Assembly (NCBI GenBank): GCA_028583405.1
Contig: JAPTMU010000093.1
Span: 587,154 to 651,153, forward strand
DNA length: 64,000 nt
Reading direction: 5' to 3'
Source: Pogonophryne albipinna
Lineage: Eukaryota > Chordata > Actinopteri > Perciformes > Artedidraconidae
Within the stretch, counting starts at the first letter, position 1. Each line of letters starts with the position of its first letter. Shown here in pieces: positions 11,326 to 23,714 of this stretch. A program made the translations under genes and the position numbers. The notes under the pieces were generated by a model. That model saw only the letters and a list, made by a program, of their open reading frames with translations. It was not told the origin of the DNA and did no database searches.

Positions 11326-12800
11326 TAGAGGTGAGGCACAGATGAGCTCTGCCTCACCTCAGAATGCAACACCTCCCTTGGCTCTGACACAAACTGTGTT
11401 GTTTACAAAGTGAGAGCCAGCGCAGAGAGAGGGGTTAAACCCAGCAAAGCGTTGTGTTGTCAGTGTGTTGGAGATAGAGAGAGAAACACAACTCATTATA
11501 ACATTGATTAAAAGTACTCTTTTTATTTGGATTATATTTCATTAAAGCCGTAGGAAAAAAGGAGAAACATATTCCATTCGGACTCAAGCTAATTAAAACA
11601 TCCTGAGATACTGGAGGCATTTCAGCTTTAGGAATACACACAGAGTAAAAAGAGAGTATAGTAAATATATTGTATAGACTATTAATCAGACATATACAGC
11701 ATGTGCAGCAGTTACAGTAGGCAGTACAGGTATATATACTGTAGGTATAAGTACACGCTATGCTAATTATAAGACATTTTATGAATCACTAATTGAAAAA
11801 CGAGATAAAAGCATTATTAAAGTTATTAAATCGACACTAGGGTGAATGATTTTCCCAGAGAACACAATTAAGAAAAACATTTTATGGATCATTTTACAAT
11901 TTAGATATTTTCTGAATTCAACCCAACACTTGTATGTTTGAACATGTGCAGCAGTTACAGTGAGAAGTGAAGGTATAAGGTGTGAGTACAAGTACTGCTA
12001 ATATTGAGATGTTATACAGAGACTGTAGACTATAGATCAGACACAGTATAACTATGTATGGGAATGTGAGAGCACACTTAAAGGATGTTAAATCAGAAAG
12101 GAATTAATATAATAATCTGTGTTTCCTATCACATGGAGGTGAGTTTCTGAAGTGTGTCGTCTGTGTGCGGGGGGCGGGGCCTAACTCTCTCTGTGTGTGC
12201 GGGGGGCGGGGCCTAACTCTCTCTGTGTGTGCAGGGGGCGGGGCCTAACAGACACGCTGCAGCGGCGTGCACACAGATTTTTAAGAGTAGTAGGCATACC
12301 GTTAAGTGTTAAGAGAGTGAAATGTTGCTTTACGAATTTCAACACTTGATGCTGTCCTCTTGATTCCAATTTCAGATACCTGTGTACTAACTGAATTAGT
12401 TTAAAGAGAGGAAACATTTTGACGAAAAGTTGACTAAAATGTAATGATTTTTCATCGACTAAAAATTGACTAAAATGTTTTGAGTTTTCGTCGACTAAAA
12501 CTAGATTAAACTATGAAAGATAAAAAGGACTAAAATGTGACTAAAACTAATAACCATTATCGTCTAAAGACTAAATAAAAAACATCTGCCAAAATGAACA
12601 CTGCTCAGTCATCAGAAAGGAATGAATACAATAAGCTGTGTTTCCTATCACATGGAGGTGAGTTTCTGAAGGGCCTCTCGTGGGCTCAGGTGTTCTCAGG
12701 CATCAGAAATGTTCCAATGATCTCATGGTTCTCCTGTTTTCTCCTGTAACATATGAGGAGGTGATGTTTGACAGCATGGACTCTGAGGGGAGTTGATGTT
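11326..12800. other. spacer with dispersed repeats and a GC-rich short tandem repeat
   Basis: Holds the second copy of an 85-bp direct repeat (11,363-11,447). At about 12,150-12,250 there are three copies of a GC-rich unit of about 35 bp containing gggggcggggcctaac. At 12,420-12,600 is a dispersed repeat rich in gactaaaa and cgtcgactaaaac. No gene is recognised until the last IgSF exon at 12,806. Confidence 0.6.
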
Positions 12801-12805
12801 GTTGA

Positions 12806-12883
12806 TCAGTCACACAGAGGCAGAAGCCCCTCCATCGTTTCATAGTTCACCTCATCTTCATCTTCATCTTCATCATTCTGCTC
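12806..12883 (-). CDS. IgSF copy A cytoplasmic-tail terminal exon with YxxM motif
   Basis: A 78-nt exon in phase 0 behind acceptor catgctgacag. It encodes 25 residues and TGA: an acidic run (EDEDEDE), then VNYETM, then a hydrophobic end (LLPLCD). YETM fits YxxM, the class of tyrosine motif bound by PI3-kinase p85 in CD28/ICOS-type receptors. A role here is inference. The matching exon of copy D would lie just beyond the end of the window. Confidence 0.7.
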   Translation of the reverse strand, partial: EQNDEDEDEDEVNYETMEGLLPLCD

Positions 12884-15800
12884 CTGTCAGCATGGAACAG
12901 AGACATGGTAAAAACACAGAGCAGAGCTGGAAAGTAACTAAGTACATTTACTCCGTGTCTACTTCAGTATATTTGAAGGACTTGACTTGAGTATCATCAG
13001 TTAATGCTACTTTACACTTTAACTGCTCCTTGTTTTGGAGCTTCATGTTGAACTTTGTACTCGTCTTCATCCATTCATCTTTATTACACAGTTCTTTCTT
13101 TAACATCTTTTACCTTCCTTTTTTATTTTGTATTTATTTCATTCTTAAATTGAGCAGAAATCTCCATCTATGAAGTATTACATGATAAATATAACTAGTT
13201 CAGCTACCCAGTAGTATGTAATTCATTTTAATAAACCATTCATTGCTAATGGAAGTGATTACACATTAAAACATCACTTATTATATCATATATCATATTA
13301 TTACATTCTGCATAATCAGCACTTTCAATGTAGGTGTATTTGTATATTAATCATATTTATATATTAGAGTATTTTTACATTGTAGTATTGCTACTTTTAA
13401 TGAAGTACAATATCTCAGTACTTCCTTTAGTGCCTTGCTCAAGGGACCCACAGAGATACTTCATTTCAACACAACATGCACACTTGACTCCTTTGTTGAA
13501 TCTTCTGCCTGTCTTATAATCACAGTTCCATGAAAATAATAAATATTACAAGCTATTATTTTATATTAAACTCACCAGGTTTTTTCTCATCCGTTTTTTT
13601 CCCCCTGAAAAAAACAAAAAGACAAACATTGGACTTCAGCTTCCACGGTTTCCTTTGTCTTTTCTCTTGAATCTATGAACCCTCACCTTAGCTCTGGTCC
13701 AGATGTGGACCGTAACCACGGTGACGATGAGAGCTGCTAACCCCACAGACACCAGGATGAGCCACCACACAGCTGGAGAGAGAGAAGTCCCATGTGTGAA
13801 ATACAGTCAGAGGTTTTTAGCAGTTAATGTATTTCTTCTCTTCAGTCCTCTACCTGGTCCTTCTGGATGTTTGCAGTCTGCTCCTGTTCCTTTGTTGTTT
13901 TCAGATGTCCATTCATCAATTGCTGGTGTTCCAGTTGTTGTAGCATCACCTTCAGGAATAAAACAACATCATGCAAAAAAACTGTAGTTAAAAAAAAGTT
14001 TTCTGCATAAACCAAATGACAAAATGAAGTGACGTCAAAACCTCAAACCCCAAAAAGCATTATCTGTGATTAAATGTGTGAGAAGTGATTTGAAACAACT
14101 CATTATATTCTAACCTGGTTTCTCAATTAAGAGCTTCTCTTTTTTATCAGAACCATCCGTCTCTTCACATTTCAGAAACTCATTACATCCCTGATAAATG
14201 TGAGATGTTGTAAATGTGTTGTTTCAGTATATTCTAATAACAAGACTGTTAGAAGTGATTTTAAACATCTCAACGTGTTCTCACCTGAGGACTGAGGGCT
14301 GAAGGGAAACAGATGCACTTCTCTTGTGTAACCATAAGTTACTTCACAAGTAACAACTCAGGACCTTGTTGTGTAACTAAAATGAGAAGTCAGAATTGTC
14401 ACAGAGGCAGAGCAGAAAGACTGTGATGTGTTTATCTCTCTGTGATCTTTGTCCACATCTCGACCCTGAGCAGCCACTTCACTGAGTGTTCACAGTCTCT
14501 AAATGTCGACACAGAGCAGTTTTAACGTCACCTCATCATTGACCTGATGTTCAGTCACTGAAGATGGAGATATTGAGAGAGAAAGACAACAAGAGTAACA
14601 TTAACTTCATCACTGTTATCATTATTATTGTAATGATTCAGTATATTGCTCTATAGAGACAGTTTGAAACATCATGATGTAAATACTCACTGGTAACAAC
14701 ATTGAGAAGAACCTCAGATTCTGGACTTTGTTGTTTTCCTGATCTGCTGAACTGTCTGCAGGTGTAAACACCAGCATCCTCCTCTGTGACCTTCTTTATA
14801 CCCAGAGAACAATTCTCTGTAACTCTCAGTCTGTCTGATTTAGCTTTGTGAATCTGTCCGTCCTTCAAACAGCTTCACTGATGGACCTCTTGAACCATAG
14901 AAGCGCCAGAGAGTACTCTCACACACATCCTGATCATGTATCACATTGACAAAAGATAAAGTGACTTCATCTCCAGCTCTGACAATGTAACGTTTCAGAT
15001 CTGCAGCTGTTGGGGAAAATCAGAAAGAAATATAGACGTCATAAATGCTGACAGAATAATGATGTATTATATACAAAGGTAAAGAGTTAGAGTTCTGGTT
15101 GATCTGTTTAATGAATCATTTAACGACACATTAAAACCAGAGTTCATTACAGATCCACATAACTAACTGAAGTGTTCATAGTGAGTGTGACGATCACTTT
15201 AAAGAATATTGCTATGTGGGTTTTAGTGAGCAAGAGTTCACTAAAGTCACCACGTTACAAACACAACTCATCACTCTCAGTTAAAGGGACAGTACGTAGT
15301 GAAAGGGAATTTAACTTCGATACAACCAACGTTAATACCTAGGCCGTCTCCGATACCGAACCTCCGGTGCTGATAAATCAAATCAAATCAAGTTTTATTT
15401 ATAAAGCACATTTAAAAGCGATTTTTGGTTGAGCCAAAGTGCTGTTCATGTAATAAAAACACATTACTACAATCACAATAAAAGACAATAATTTACAACA
15501 GATATATAAAAAAACACAGGGAATAGTCAGGAGTCGTGCTCCGCTCTGACTAGAAGGCCAGGGAGAAGAAGTGTGTTTTAAGAGTAGATTTAAAAACCCC
15601 TAGGGTCTGGGCCGACCTCACATGGAGTGTTCCAGAGCCTGGGGCCAGCTGCTGCGAAGGCTCGGGGCCCTCGGGTTTTAAGCCTGGTCTTAGGCACTAT
15701 CAGCAGCAACTGGTCAGCAGACCTTAAGGCTCTGGCTGGGGTGTAGCGATGGAGGAGTTCGGCTATATAGGCCGGAGCCAGCCCATTTAGGACTTTAAAA

Positions 15801-18800
15801 ACGGATAAAAGGAGTTTAAAAAAAATTCTGAACCTAACTGGAAGCCAGTGCAGTGAGACCAGAATTGGGGTGATGTTGGTCACGCTTTTTGTGGCAGTGA
15901 GAAGACGTGCAGCTGCGTTCTGACTATGGAACAGTGTGAACGTGGAGTAAGACGATGGAACAGTGTGAACGTGGAGTGAGACTATGGAATAGTGTGAACG
16001 TGGAGTGAGACTATGGAACAGTGTGAACGTGGAGTGAGACTATGGAACAGTGTGAACGTGGAGTGAGACTATGGAACAGTGTGGACGTGGAGTGAGACTA
16101 TGGAACAGTGTGAACGTGGAGTGAGACTATGGAACAGTGTGAACGTGGAGTGAGACTATGGAACAGTGTGAACGTGGAGTGAGACTATGGAACAGTGTGA
16201 ACGTGGAGTGAGACTATGGAACAGTGTGGACGTGGAGTGAGACTATGGAACAGTGTGAACGTGGAGTGAGACTATGGAACAGTGTGAACGTGGAGTGAGA
16301 CTATTGGAACAGTGTGGACGTGGAGTGAGGACTATGGAACAGTGTGAACGTGGAGTGAGACTATGGAACAGTGTGAACGTGGAGTGAAACTATGGAACAG
16401 TGTGAACGTGGAGTGAGACTATGGAACAGTGTGAACGTGGAGTGAGACTATGGAACAGTGTGAACGTGGAGTGAGACTATGGAACAGTGTGGACGTGAAG
16501 TGAGGACTATGGAACAGTGTGAACGTGGAGTGAGACGATGGAACAGTGTGAACGTGGAGTGAGACGATGGAACAGTGTGAACGTGGAGTGAGACCATGGA
16601 ACAGTGTGAACGTGGAGTGAGAGTATGAACAGTGTGAACGTGGAGTGAGAGTATGGAACAGTGTGGAACGTGGAGTGAGACTATGGAACAGTGTGAACGT
16701 GGAATGAGACTATGGAACAGTGTGAACGTGGAGTGAGACTATGGAACAGTGTGAACGTGGAGTGAGACTATGGAACAGTGTGAACGTGGAGTGAGACTAT
16801 GGAACAGTGTGAAACGTGGAGTGAGACTATGGAACAGTGTGAACTTGGAGTGAGAGTATGGAACAGTGTGAACGTGGAGTGAGACTATGGAACAGTGTGA
16901 ACGTGGAGTGAGACTATAGAACAGTGTGAACGTGGAATGAGACTATGGAACAGTGTGAACGTGGAGTGAGAGTATGGAACAGTGTGGACGTGGAGTGAGA
17001 CTATGGAACAGTGTGAACGTGGAGTGAGACCATGGAACAGTGTGAACGTGGAGTGAGACCATGGAACAGTGTGAACGTGGAGTGAGACTATGGAACAGTG
17101 TGAACGTGGAGTGAGACTATGGAACAGTGTGAACGTGGAGTGACACTATGGAACAGTGTGAACGTGGAATGAGACTATGGAACAGTGTGAACGTGGAGTG
17201 AGACTATGGAACAGTGTGAACGTGGAGTGAGACTATGGAACAGTGTGAACGTGGAGTGAGACTATGGAACAGTGTGAACGTGGAGTGAGACTATGGAACA
17301 GTGTGAACGTGGAGTGAGACTATGGAACAGTGTGAACGTGGAGTGAGACTTATGGAACAGTGTGAACGTGGAGTGAGACGATGGAACAGTGTGGATGTGG
17401 AGTGAGACGATGGAACAGTGTGAACGTGGAGTGAGATGATGGAACGTGGAGTGAGACTATGGAACAGTGTGAACGTGGAGTGAGACTATGGAACAGTGTG
17501 AACGTGGAGTGAGACCATGGAACAGTGTGAACATGGAGTGAGACTATGGAACAGTGTGAACGTGGAGTGAGACCATGGAACAGTGTGAACGTGGAGTGAG
17601 AGTATGGAACAGTGTGAACGTGGAGTGAGACTATGGAACAGTGTGAATGTGGAGTGAGACTATGGAACAGTGTGAACGTGGAGTGAGACTATGGAACGGT
17701 GTGAACGTGGAGTGAGACTATGGAACGGTGTGAACGTGGAGTGATACTATGGAACGGTGTGAACGTGGAGTGAGACTATGGAACGGTGTGAACGTGGAGT
17801 GAGACTATGGAACGGTGTGAACGTGGAGTGAGACTATGGAACGGTGTGAACGTGGAGTGAGACGATGGAACGGTGTGAACGTGGAGTGAGACGATGGAAC
17901 AGTGTGAACGTGGAGTGAGACTATGGAACGGTGTGAACGTGGAGTGAGAATATGGAACAGTGTGAACGTGGAGTGAGACTATGGAACAGTGTGAACGTGG
18001 AGTGAGACTATGGAACAGTGTGAACGTGGAGTGAGACTATGGAACAGTGTGCATGTGGAGCTAAAGCAACTGATTGTTCAGACATGAATCAGTTCAAGAG
18101 GAAAAACAGAGAAATTATTTTCTCGAGGTACAGGGATGGGGAAGGTGTTTGACTGTGTGTATATGTATATGTGTGAGTATTTAAGTGTGTATATGTGCAT
18201 ATATGTATATGTGTGTGTGTGTGTATGTGTGTGTGTACATATGTGTATATGTATATATGTCAATCAACAGGTAAAGGAGATTATTAATAATAATAATAAT
18301 AATGATAATTATTGCAGATTATAGATTATAAATAAATCATTTAGGGACAAGGGGGTGAGATTAAATAAATTATACTTCTTCTCACTCCTTTTCGAAACAC
18401 CAGATGTGGGACTGTTGTTGTTGTTGTTGTAAATGTCATTTTTTTATTTGATTTCTCTTACATGACTATGCACTGCAACATTTTTGGTTTTGTTTTGTAA
18501 TTATTTATTTTGACTTGTTCGAAGTAAAATGTATCAATCAATCAAGCTTCCAAAAGTTCCCCAAGCTCTCAAGCCCTGTAAGACCTCCCCTTTCTCTTCA
18601 CACATCATCTTTGATAGTCTCTCCCCTCCTCCCTCTCTGCATCAGGTGGTTTCCCCTTTTCTATCTTTGAGGGAGAAGGAGGTCACAGATGTTCAACTTT
18701 TACTTAATGAACAATTACAAATGTTAAATTAAAACAAATAAATACTCATAGTAATAATATGTAATTTTAACAAGAGGGAATATGAACGTTTTTCATGAAA

Positions 18801-19548
18801 GCAGAAACACATTGTCAATGTCATGTTTTAGAATCAAGTTTTTTCTTCAAACATTTCAATTTCAAATATGCAAACTTTATACTGTTAATTTATTAACAGA
18901 GACAATAAGGACAGCTTGTCTCCACGATTCGCTGGTCCAGGAAGTTGATTCCACCCTTTGCGTAGGCCGCCTCATACCCGCTGTAACCGCTCTCAAGGTT
19001 TCAAAAACTACAAGCTGTTGGATATGACGTGCATGTCTGTATGTCTATATATGGCATGACGTTGGTTCACAGCTGAGGGTGTGATTAGACAGGAAGCGGT
19101 AGAGTCTTTTGACCGTGTTCTTTTTGTCCTTTTTTGATACGGAGAACTTTTAGTTACTTTGAAGCGAGGAAGTTTGTCTTCATGTTTGTATGTCGCCTGG
19201 ATCAAAGAATAAACCTGATGTGATTCAACGCTACAACGATCTCTGCAAAGTTAGTCAGGAAGCAAAGAGAGGCGCGTCATAACCCACACCCCGATAGAGG
19301 AAAGTGGATATTAAATGTAGAAACGGATCAAAACATCACGACAGAAGGTATCATTCACACACCGTTCCCCATTGGGAGCGACTTGGGGTTCAGCATCTCG
19401 CCCAAGGATACATCGATTTCAATTGAAAGACGCCCTCACTAGCTTTCATTAACAGTCGTAAACAGTGTGTGTTCTCTGCATCCTCACCTGGAAAGTGGAG
19501 CAGCAGCATCAGGAATGAAGACATCATGATCCTTCTGAATTCAGACAT
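12806..19548 (-). CDS. IgSF receptor copy A (signal peptide, two Ig domains, TM, acidic tail), disrupted
   Basis: Minus-strand gene. Exon 1 19,488-19,548 (start and hydrophobic signal peptide MSEFRRIMMSSFLMLLLHFP). Exon 2 14,691-15,006, V-type Ig domain: RAGDEVTLSF, CESTLW, TEEDAGVYTC. Exon 3 14,285-14,557, second Ig domain starting TEHQVNDEVTL. A 76-bp exon 14,115-14,190. Connecting exon 13,854-13,949. TM exon 13,687-13,772 (LVSVGLAALIVTVVTVHIW). Exon 13,576-13,604. Last exon 12,806-12,883 (EQNDEDEDEDEVNYETM, ending LLPLCD). All have GT/AG borders. It belongs to a fish-expanded IgSF family and is probably a leukocyte surface receptor; the ligand is unknown. Compared with copy D the frame is broken by 1-nt changes in homopolymers: an extra G in exon 2 (gaaggacgg), paired +1/-1 changes in exon 3, and a missing A at the end of the TM exon. 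It is therefore a pseudogene or carries sequence errors. Confidence 0.8.
15378..15920 (-). mobile_element. 5'-truncated L2/CR1-like LINE, 3' end of RT ORF
   Basis: Minus-strand frame with QNAAARLLTATKS, ITPILVSLHWLPVRFRI and KVLNGLAPAYIAELL. This is the region just C-terminal of the reverse transcriptase in fish L2/CR1-clade LINEs. The 3' end at about 15,378-15,425 carries the usual tail ttttatttataaagcacatt. It lies in intron 1 of IgSF copy A, is absent from the copy D intron, and borders the 29-bp minisatellite at its 5' truncation. Confidence 0.8.
15921..18055. repeat. 29-bp minisatellite, array III (about 73 copies)
   Basis: Unit ctatggaacagtgtgaac followed by gtggagtgaga, repeated head to tail with point variants (aacggtgtg in a late block, accatgg, gacgatgg) and occasional indels. 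It fills intron 1 of IgSF copy A next to a truncated LINE. It accounts for much of the length difference from the copy D intron (about 4.5 kb versus 1.1 kb). Confidence 0.97.
18056..19487. other. IgSF copy A intron 1, distal part
   Basis: Contains TG/TA-rich microsatellite (18,150-18,260), AAT repeats (18,285-18,310), and a plus-strand LINE-type 3' tail at about 18,335-18,540 (ggtgagattaaataaattat, tcactccttttcgaaacacc). The stretch 19,008-19,480 is near-identical, reversed, to 61,081-61,567 in intron 1 of copy D, so it belongs to the original intron. Confidence 0.65.
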
Positions 19549-19670
19549 CGTGCTTCTCTCTCGGTCTCTGGCTCTCGACTGTCAGAGTCTCTCCCCGGAT
19601 GCTTCTTTAACAAGAACTCAGTACCGATGATAACAGCAGATAAGCCACAGAAGAGGGGAAGTTGAACAGG
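19549..19670 (-). promoter_or_regulatory. 5' region of IgSF copy A, conserved in copy D
   Basis: The 5' flank is almost identical in copies A and D and, near the start codon, in B and C. It includes a purine-rich gaggggaagt (19,653-19,662) about 105 bp upstream of the ATG, present at the same distance in copy D (60,901-60,910, reverse). This resembles PU.1/ETS sites common in leukocyte promoters. No TATA box is seen. The regulatory role is inference. Confidence 0.4.
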
Positions 19671-20056
19671 AAGATGTTTTCTGGTTCTTCATTTCACCTC
19701 CAGTGTTTTTCTTCTGAGAACTGAAGGAGAAGTGTTTCGATGAGAATGAGGTTAACACCAGCAGCTCTGAAGGCATGACACCATATAGAAAACTACAGGC
19801 ACGTATTCAGTTGAGCAACAGAGGAATAATTCAGATATGAGACGGATCAGTTTGAGCTGACATCCAGTCACTGTGGAGGACCGAGCCAAACTTACATTGA
19901 GACACAATCTGGATGTTTATTTGAAGATGACTGCATTCCCAGGCCCTGTGTGGCTCAACACCAAGTGCAGTGTGTGGAAACGATTTGCCTCTGTTTCCAT
20001 CTTTGATGAATCTGTTAATCTTATTGAGAAATACAGCATGCACTTGTCACCTAGAG

Positions 20057-20651
20057 CAGCGGTGTCAAACTAAAGGCCCGGGGGCCAAATGCGGCCCGCG
20101 ACTATATTTCATGTGGCCACGCAAGATCTTGCAAAGAATATAATATGTTTACTATATGGTTGAATACCGCTTTACAGAAGCACTTTGTCCATAAACTACA
20201 TGTCCCACAATGCATCTCGTTTTGTGACGTGTGCACTGAAGAGACTTGCTATTATTTGCCCCAGACTTCTGCTTTTCAGACGTAGTTAATTATGAAGTTA
20301 TTTCCCTATCCCATAATAATCCAATGCAGAGGCAATAATGTAATATAATACATTATTTTATATATATGATATATTTAAATATGTATTTATATATAGTCTT
20401 AAAGTTTTGAACTGGTTTTTAAAACTAGTTGATCATAACATTTTGATATTTGTATGTGTTTTTATATGTTTCTAGTTATTGTGCTTTGTTTTATTATTTT
20501 ACTCCTATTGTGTTATTTGATATTTGTTCCCTGTTCAGCACTTTGGTCAACTGAGGTTGTTTTAAATGTGCTCTATAAATAAATAAAGATTGAGATTGAA
20601 AGTTACGACCGGCCCTTTGAGTGCAACCATAATGCTGATGTGGCCCACGAT
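20057..20651. mobile_element. small hAT-like repeat X, left-arm copy (5' part; rest at 46,560-46,590)
   Basis: Begins cagcggtgtcaaactaaagg next to flank ctagag, and is the reverse counterpart of the complete element at 59,874-60,506. It is interrupted after gtggcccacgat by the 25.9-kb insertion starting at 20,652. Its end resumes at 46,560 as cccacgatgaaactgagttg. Confidence 0.8.
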
Positions 20652-20965
20652 CAGGGACGTGCACAGACATTTGGAGGGGCTATTGCTCTAAACTGGAAAA
20701 AGGGCCTCCCCCCGATAAAAAGACCTTTTGAAAATTGTAACTTGTTTTTAATGTAAAAGACACCAAACGATTATTACATCAACTAAATTGAACAGTAATT
20801 CACATCTCATAACAAAATAAGCTAAGGCGACAACTTGTTTTTAAAAATGAAAACCAGGGACATTTTTTTTTGCGGTCCATATCTCATTAAAAAGATCTAA
20901 TGTTAGTAACTATTAAAGACAATATGGGGACAATTCTGTTCTAATGTAGTTTGACCCAGTGGCGT

Positions 20966-21046
20966 AGCTTTCTCAGGGTGGGCCAGGTGGGCCAGGGTGG
21001 GCCCAGGCCCACCCAGTTTACTCATTGGTCCACCCTGAGAAAGCTT
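20966..21046. repeat. subterminal hairpin of hAT-2
   Basis: agctttctcagggtgg (20,966) is mirrored by ccaccctgagaaagct ending near 21,046, with repeated ggtgggcca in between. Such subterminal hairpins are frequent at hAT ends. Confidence 0.7.
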
Positions 21047-21055
21047 CGGTGTTAT

Positions 21056-23714
21056 TTTTTTTTTATTTTTTTTAAATTATTTAATTATTTCATTTCATTT
21101 CAAACCTTTATTTAGACAGATAAATCCCATTGAGATCATTGATCTCTTTTTCAAGGGAGACCTGCTCAAGTAGTTCCACATGAAACATAAAAACATAAAC
21201 AGAACAACAAAAGGACATCTTACAGCATCATTTACATAATTATCCACATGAACAGGTACCAATAGCTTCCGATTGAGTAGCATCCAACCGAGCTTTAAAA
21301 ACATTTAGTGGCACCAGATTGTTCAGTTTCCATTTAATATGCAGACTATTCCAAGACAGAGGAGCTGCGCATCTAAAAGCTGTCTTCCCTAAGACAGTCC
21401 TAGCAGTTGGGACATTTAATAAAACCACAGCATTCGATCTCAGGCAGTAGCCACTTACAATTCTCCGTGAGATCAGGGAGCAGATATAAGATGGAAGTTT
21501 CCCTAACATGGCTTTGTATATAAAAATGTACCAGTGACTGAGCCTCCGTACAGTTAGTGAAAGCAAACCAGCCCTTGCATACAGGGTACAGTGATGGGTT
21601 AATGCTTTACAGTTTGTCACAAATCTCAGTGCGCTGTGATACGCGGCATCTAACTTGACCAGGCAATTGGCAGGTGCATTCATATAGATCAAATCACCAT
21701 AGTCCAGCACAGGTCAAAAGGTCACAGTGACTAGCCTTTTCCTGGCCTCAAGCGAGAAACAGGACTTGTTCCTGTAGAAGAAACCTAGCCTAACCCTCAG
21801 CTTTTTAAGCAGGTTATTGACAAGAAGTTTAAAAGTGAGACAATCATCAAGCCAGATACCAAGGTATTTGTAACAGGTAACCACTTCAAGTTTTATTCCT
21901 TGCGTAGTTACAATATCTAAAACAGGCTCTGGTGTCTTTTTAGCTTTAGAAAAGAGCATTACCTTGGTTTTCACAACATTTAAAAGAAGCTTTAGTTCAG
22001 AGAGCTGAGTCTGAATAATGTTAAAAACAGCCTGTAATTTAACACCAGCTTCCTTAATGGAGGGACCTGCACAGTACATCACGGTATCATCCGCATAAAA
22101 ATATAAAGTTGCTTCATCCACATTTTCACCTAAACTGTTGATGTAGATGGAGAATAAAAGTGGACCTAAAACAGAACCTTGGGGAACACCATTAGCAATG
22201 TTTATCCACTCAGAAGACAGCCCATCAAAGTGAACACATTGGGACCTTTCAGAGAGGTAGTTCACAAACCACGCACTGCATGGCTGGACATGCCTATACT
22301 GAGTAGCCTCTGCTTTAAGATGCGATGATCGACGATATCAAACGCTTTGGACAGGTCAATAAATAGAGCTGCACAACTCTGCTTATTATCTAAAATACTC
22401 TCCACATCATTCACCACTTTCATTGTGGCAGTGATGGTGCTGTGTTGCTTTCTGAAGCCTGACTGATGTTTAGACAGGATGTCATTTGTACATAGAAACA
22501 CCTTTACCTGTTCACTCACTAAGCGTTCAAGAACCTTAGCCAGAACTGACAACTTAGAGATTGCCCTATAGTTATTTAATAAGGTGGCCTCCCCTCCTTT
22601 TAGCAAAGGCAGGACATACGCTGACTTCCACAATTTTGGAATTGTGTTAGTGCTGAGGGAGAGGTTAAAAAGAGTAGTGAGAGGTGGAGCAATAAAATCT
22701 GCAGCTATCTTTAAAAAGAAAGGTTCTACGTTGTCCGGGCCAGCCGGTTTCTTAGGATCTAACTTGGTTAAAGCTTCACGAACAACATCAACAGTAAAAG
22801 GAGTAAAACTGAAAGGGTTTTCCAACACACGTTTTTCAGAGTCACATACTGTAGTGTTCACAGAAGCAGAGTTAGTGACAGAATCAATGACACGAAGGAC
22901 TCACAAAGACTCAGATGCACGATTCTTTCTTGATTTCAAAGAATACCTTTTATTATACAAAAAGGTTTTTAGGATCAACTAGGACACTCAAAAGTTCGCT
23001 AGGTTCAACTAATAGTATGCTCAATGGTTACACGAGGGAGTACAGACATGGACTTGGTATAGAGACAAGACGAACCGACAAAAGACAACAGGAGAACAGG
23101 GCTACATATACACAACAGTTAATGAGGCACAGGTGCAAATAATCCAGAACAGGAGATCACCATCAAGCTGGCAAGTGACACACCACTACAGGAAGTGATG
23201 ACACCTGAAACGAGAGGACAGAGCCAACATCAAAATAAACTGCAAGGTCACCAGAATAACACAAAACAATAAGCTCCCAGACTCTAACGCTGAAACCTTA
23301 CAATCAAATAGAGAGCCACAGGACACAAAATGCTCATTAAAGCAATTCAGCATAGTAGCCCTGTCCGATATAGAGCCAGATGCTGTGGTAATGCACGGAG
23401 GTAGCTCATTACAGATATCGCCGGTGGATAATGATTTAATGGCTTTCCAAAATGTTCCAGGATTATTCAGATTCTTTGTGGTAACTGACAGATAGTACTT
23501 TGATTTAGCACTTTTGATTTGCGATGTGAAGCTATTTCTTAGCTGCCTAAAACGCAGCCATTCTACCTCTGAGCCTGATTGCCTAGCCTTTGCCAGGCCT
23601 TGTTTCTCTCATGAAGGAGACTGGACAGTTCAGCAGAAAACCAAGGATTGTCTCGTCCCTTCACTCTAAATGTACGCATTTGTGTCCCTAATTGTGGCTA
23701 CAACTGTGGAGAAT
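21056..23714 (-). mobile_element. LINE (Jockey-superfamily type), 3' half: linker, RT, C-terminus and 3' UTR
   Basis: Minus-strand reverse transcriptase spread over three frames: 22,262-22,861 (PKKPAGPDNV, NNYRAISKLSVLAKVLER, HQSGFRKQHST, ALFIDLSKAFDIVDH), 21,714-22,265 (NGVPQGSVLGPLLF, YFYADDTVMY with the YADD catalytic box) and 21,240-21,710 (C-terminal domain, ALRFVTNCKALTHHC). The frames are offset, so the copy is inactive. Upstream, 23,310-23,714 encodes the linker (RVKGRDNPWFS). The 3' UTR ends near 21,056 in an A-rich tail. It continues as the endonuclease half at 32,276-33,775; an ERV relic and Ngaro element separate the halves. The clade (CR1/L2/Rex-like) is not resolved. Confidence 0.85.
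22888..23302 (-). mobile_element. solo LTR, 415 bp, inserted in the LINE
   Basis: Interrupts the LINE RT frame. Ends are TG ... CA (tgacacgaagg ... accttaca), flanked by the 5-bp duplication ATCAA (22,883-22,887 and 23,303-23,307). Read on the minus strand it has a TATA-like tgtgtatatgtagccctg and a polyadenylation-like gtataataaaagg in the expected order. This suggests a Ty3/Gypsy-type solo LTR on the minus strand. No internal region is present. Confidence 0.8.
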
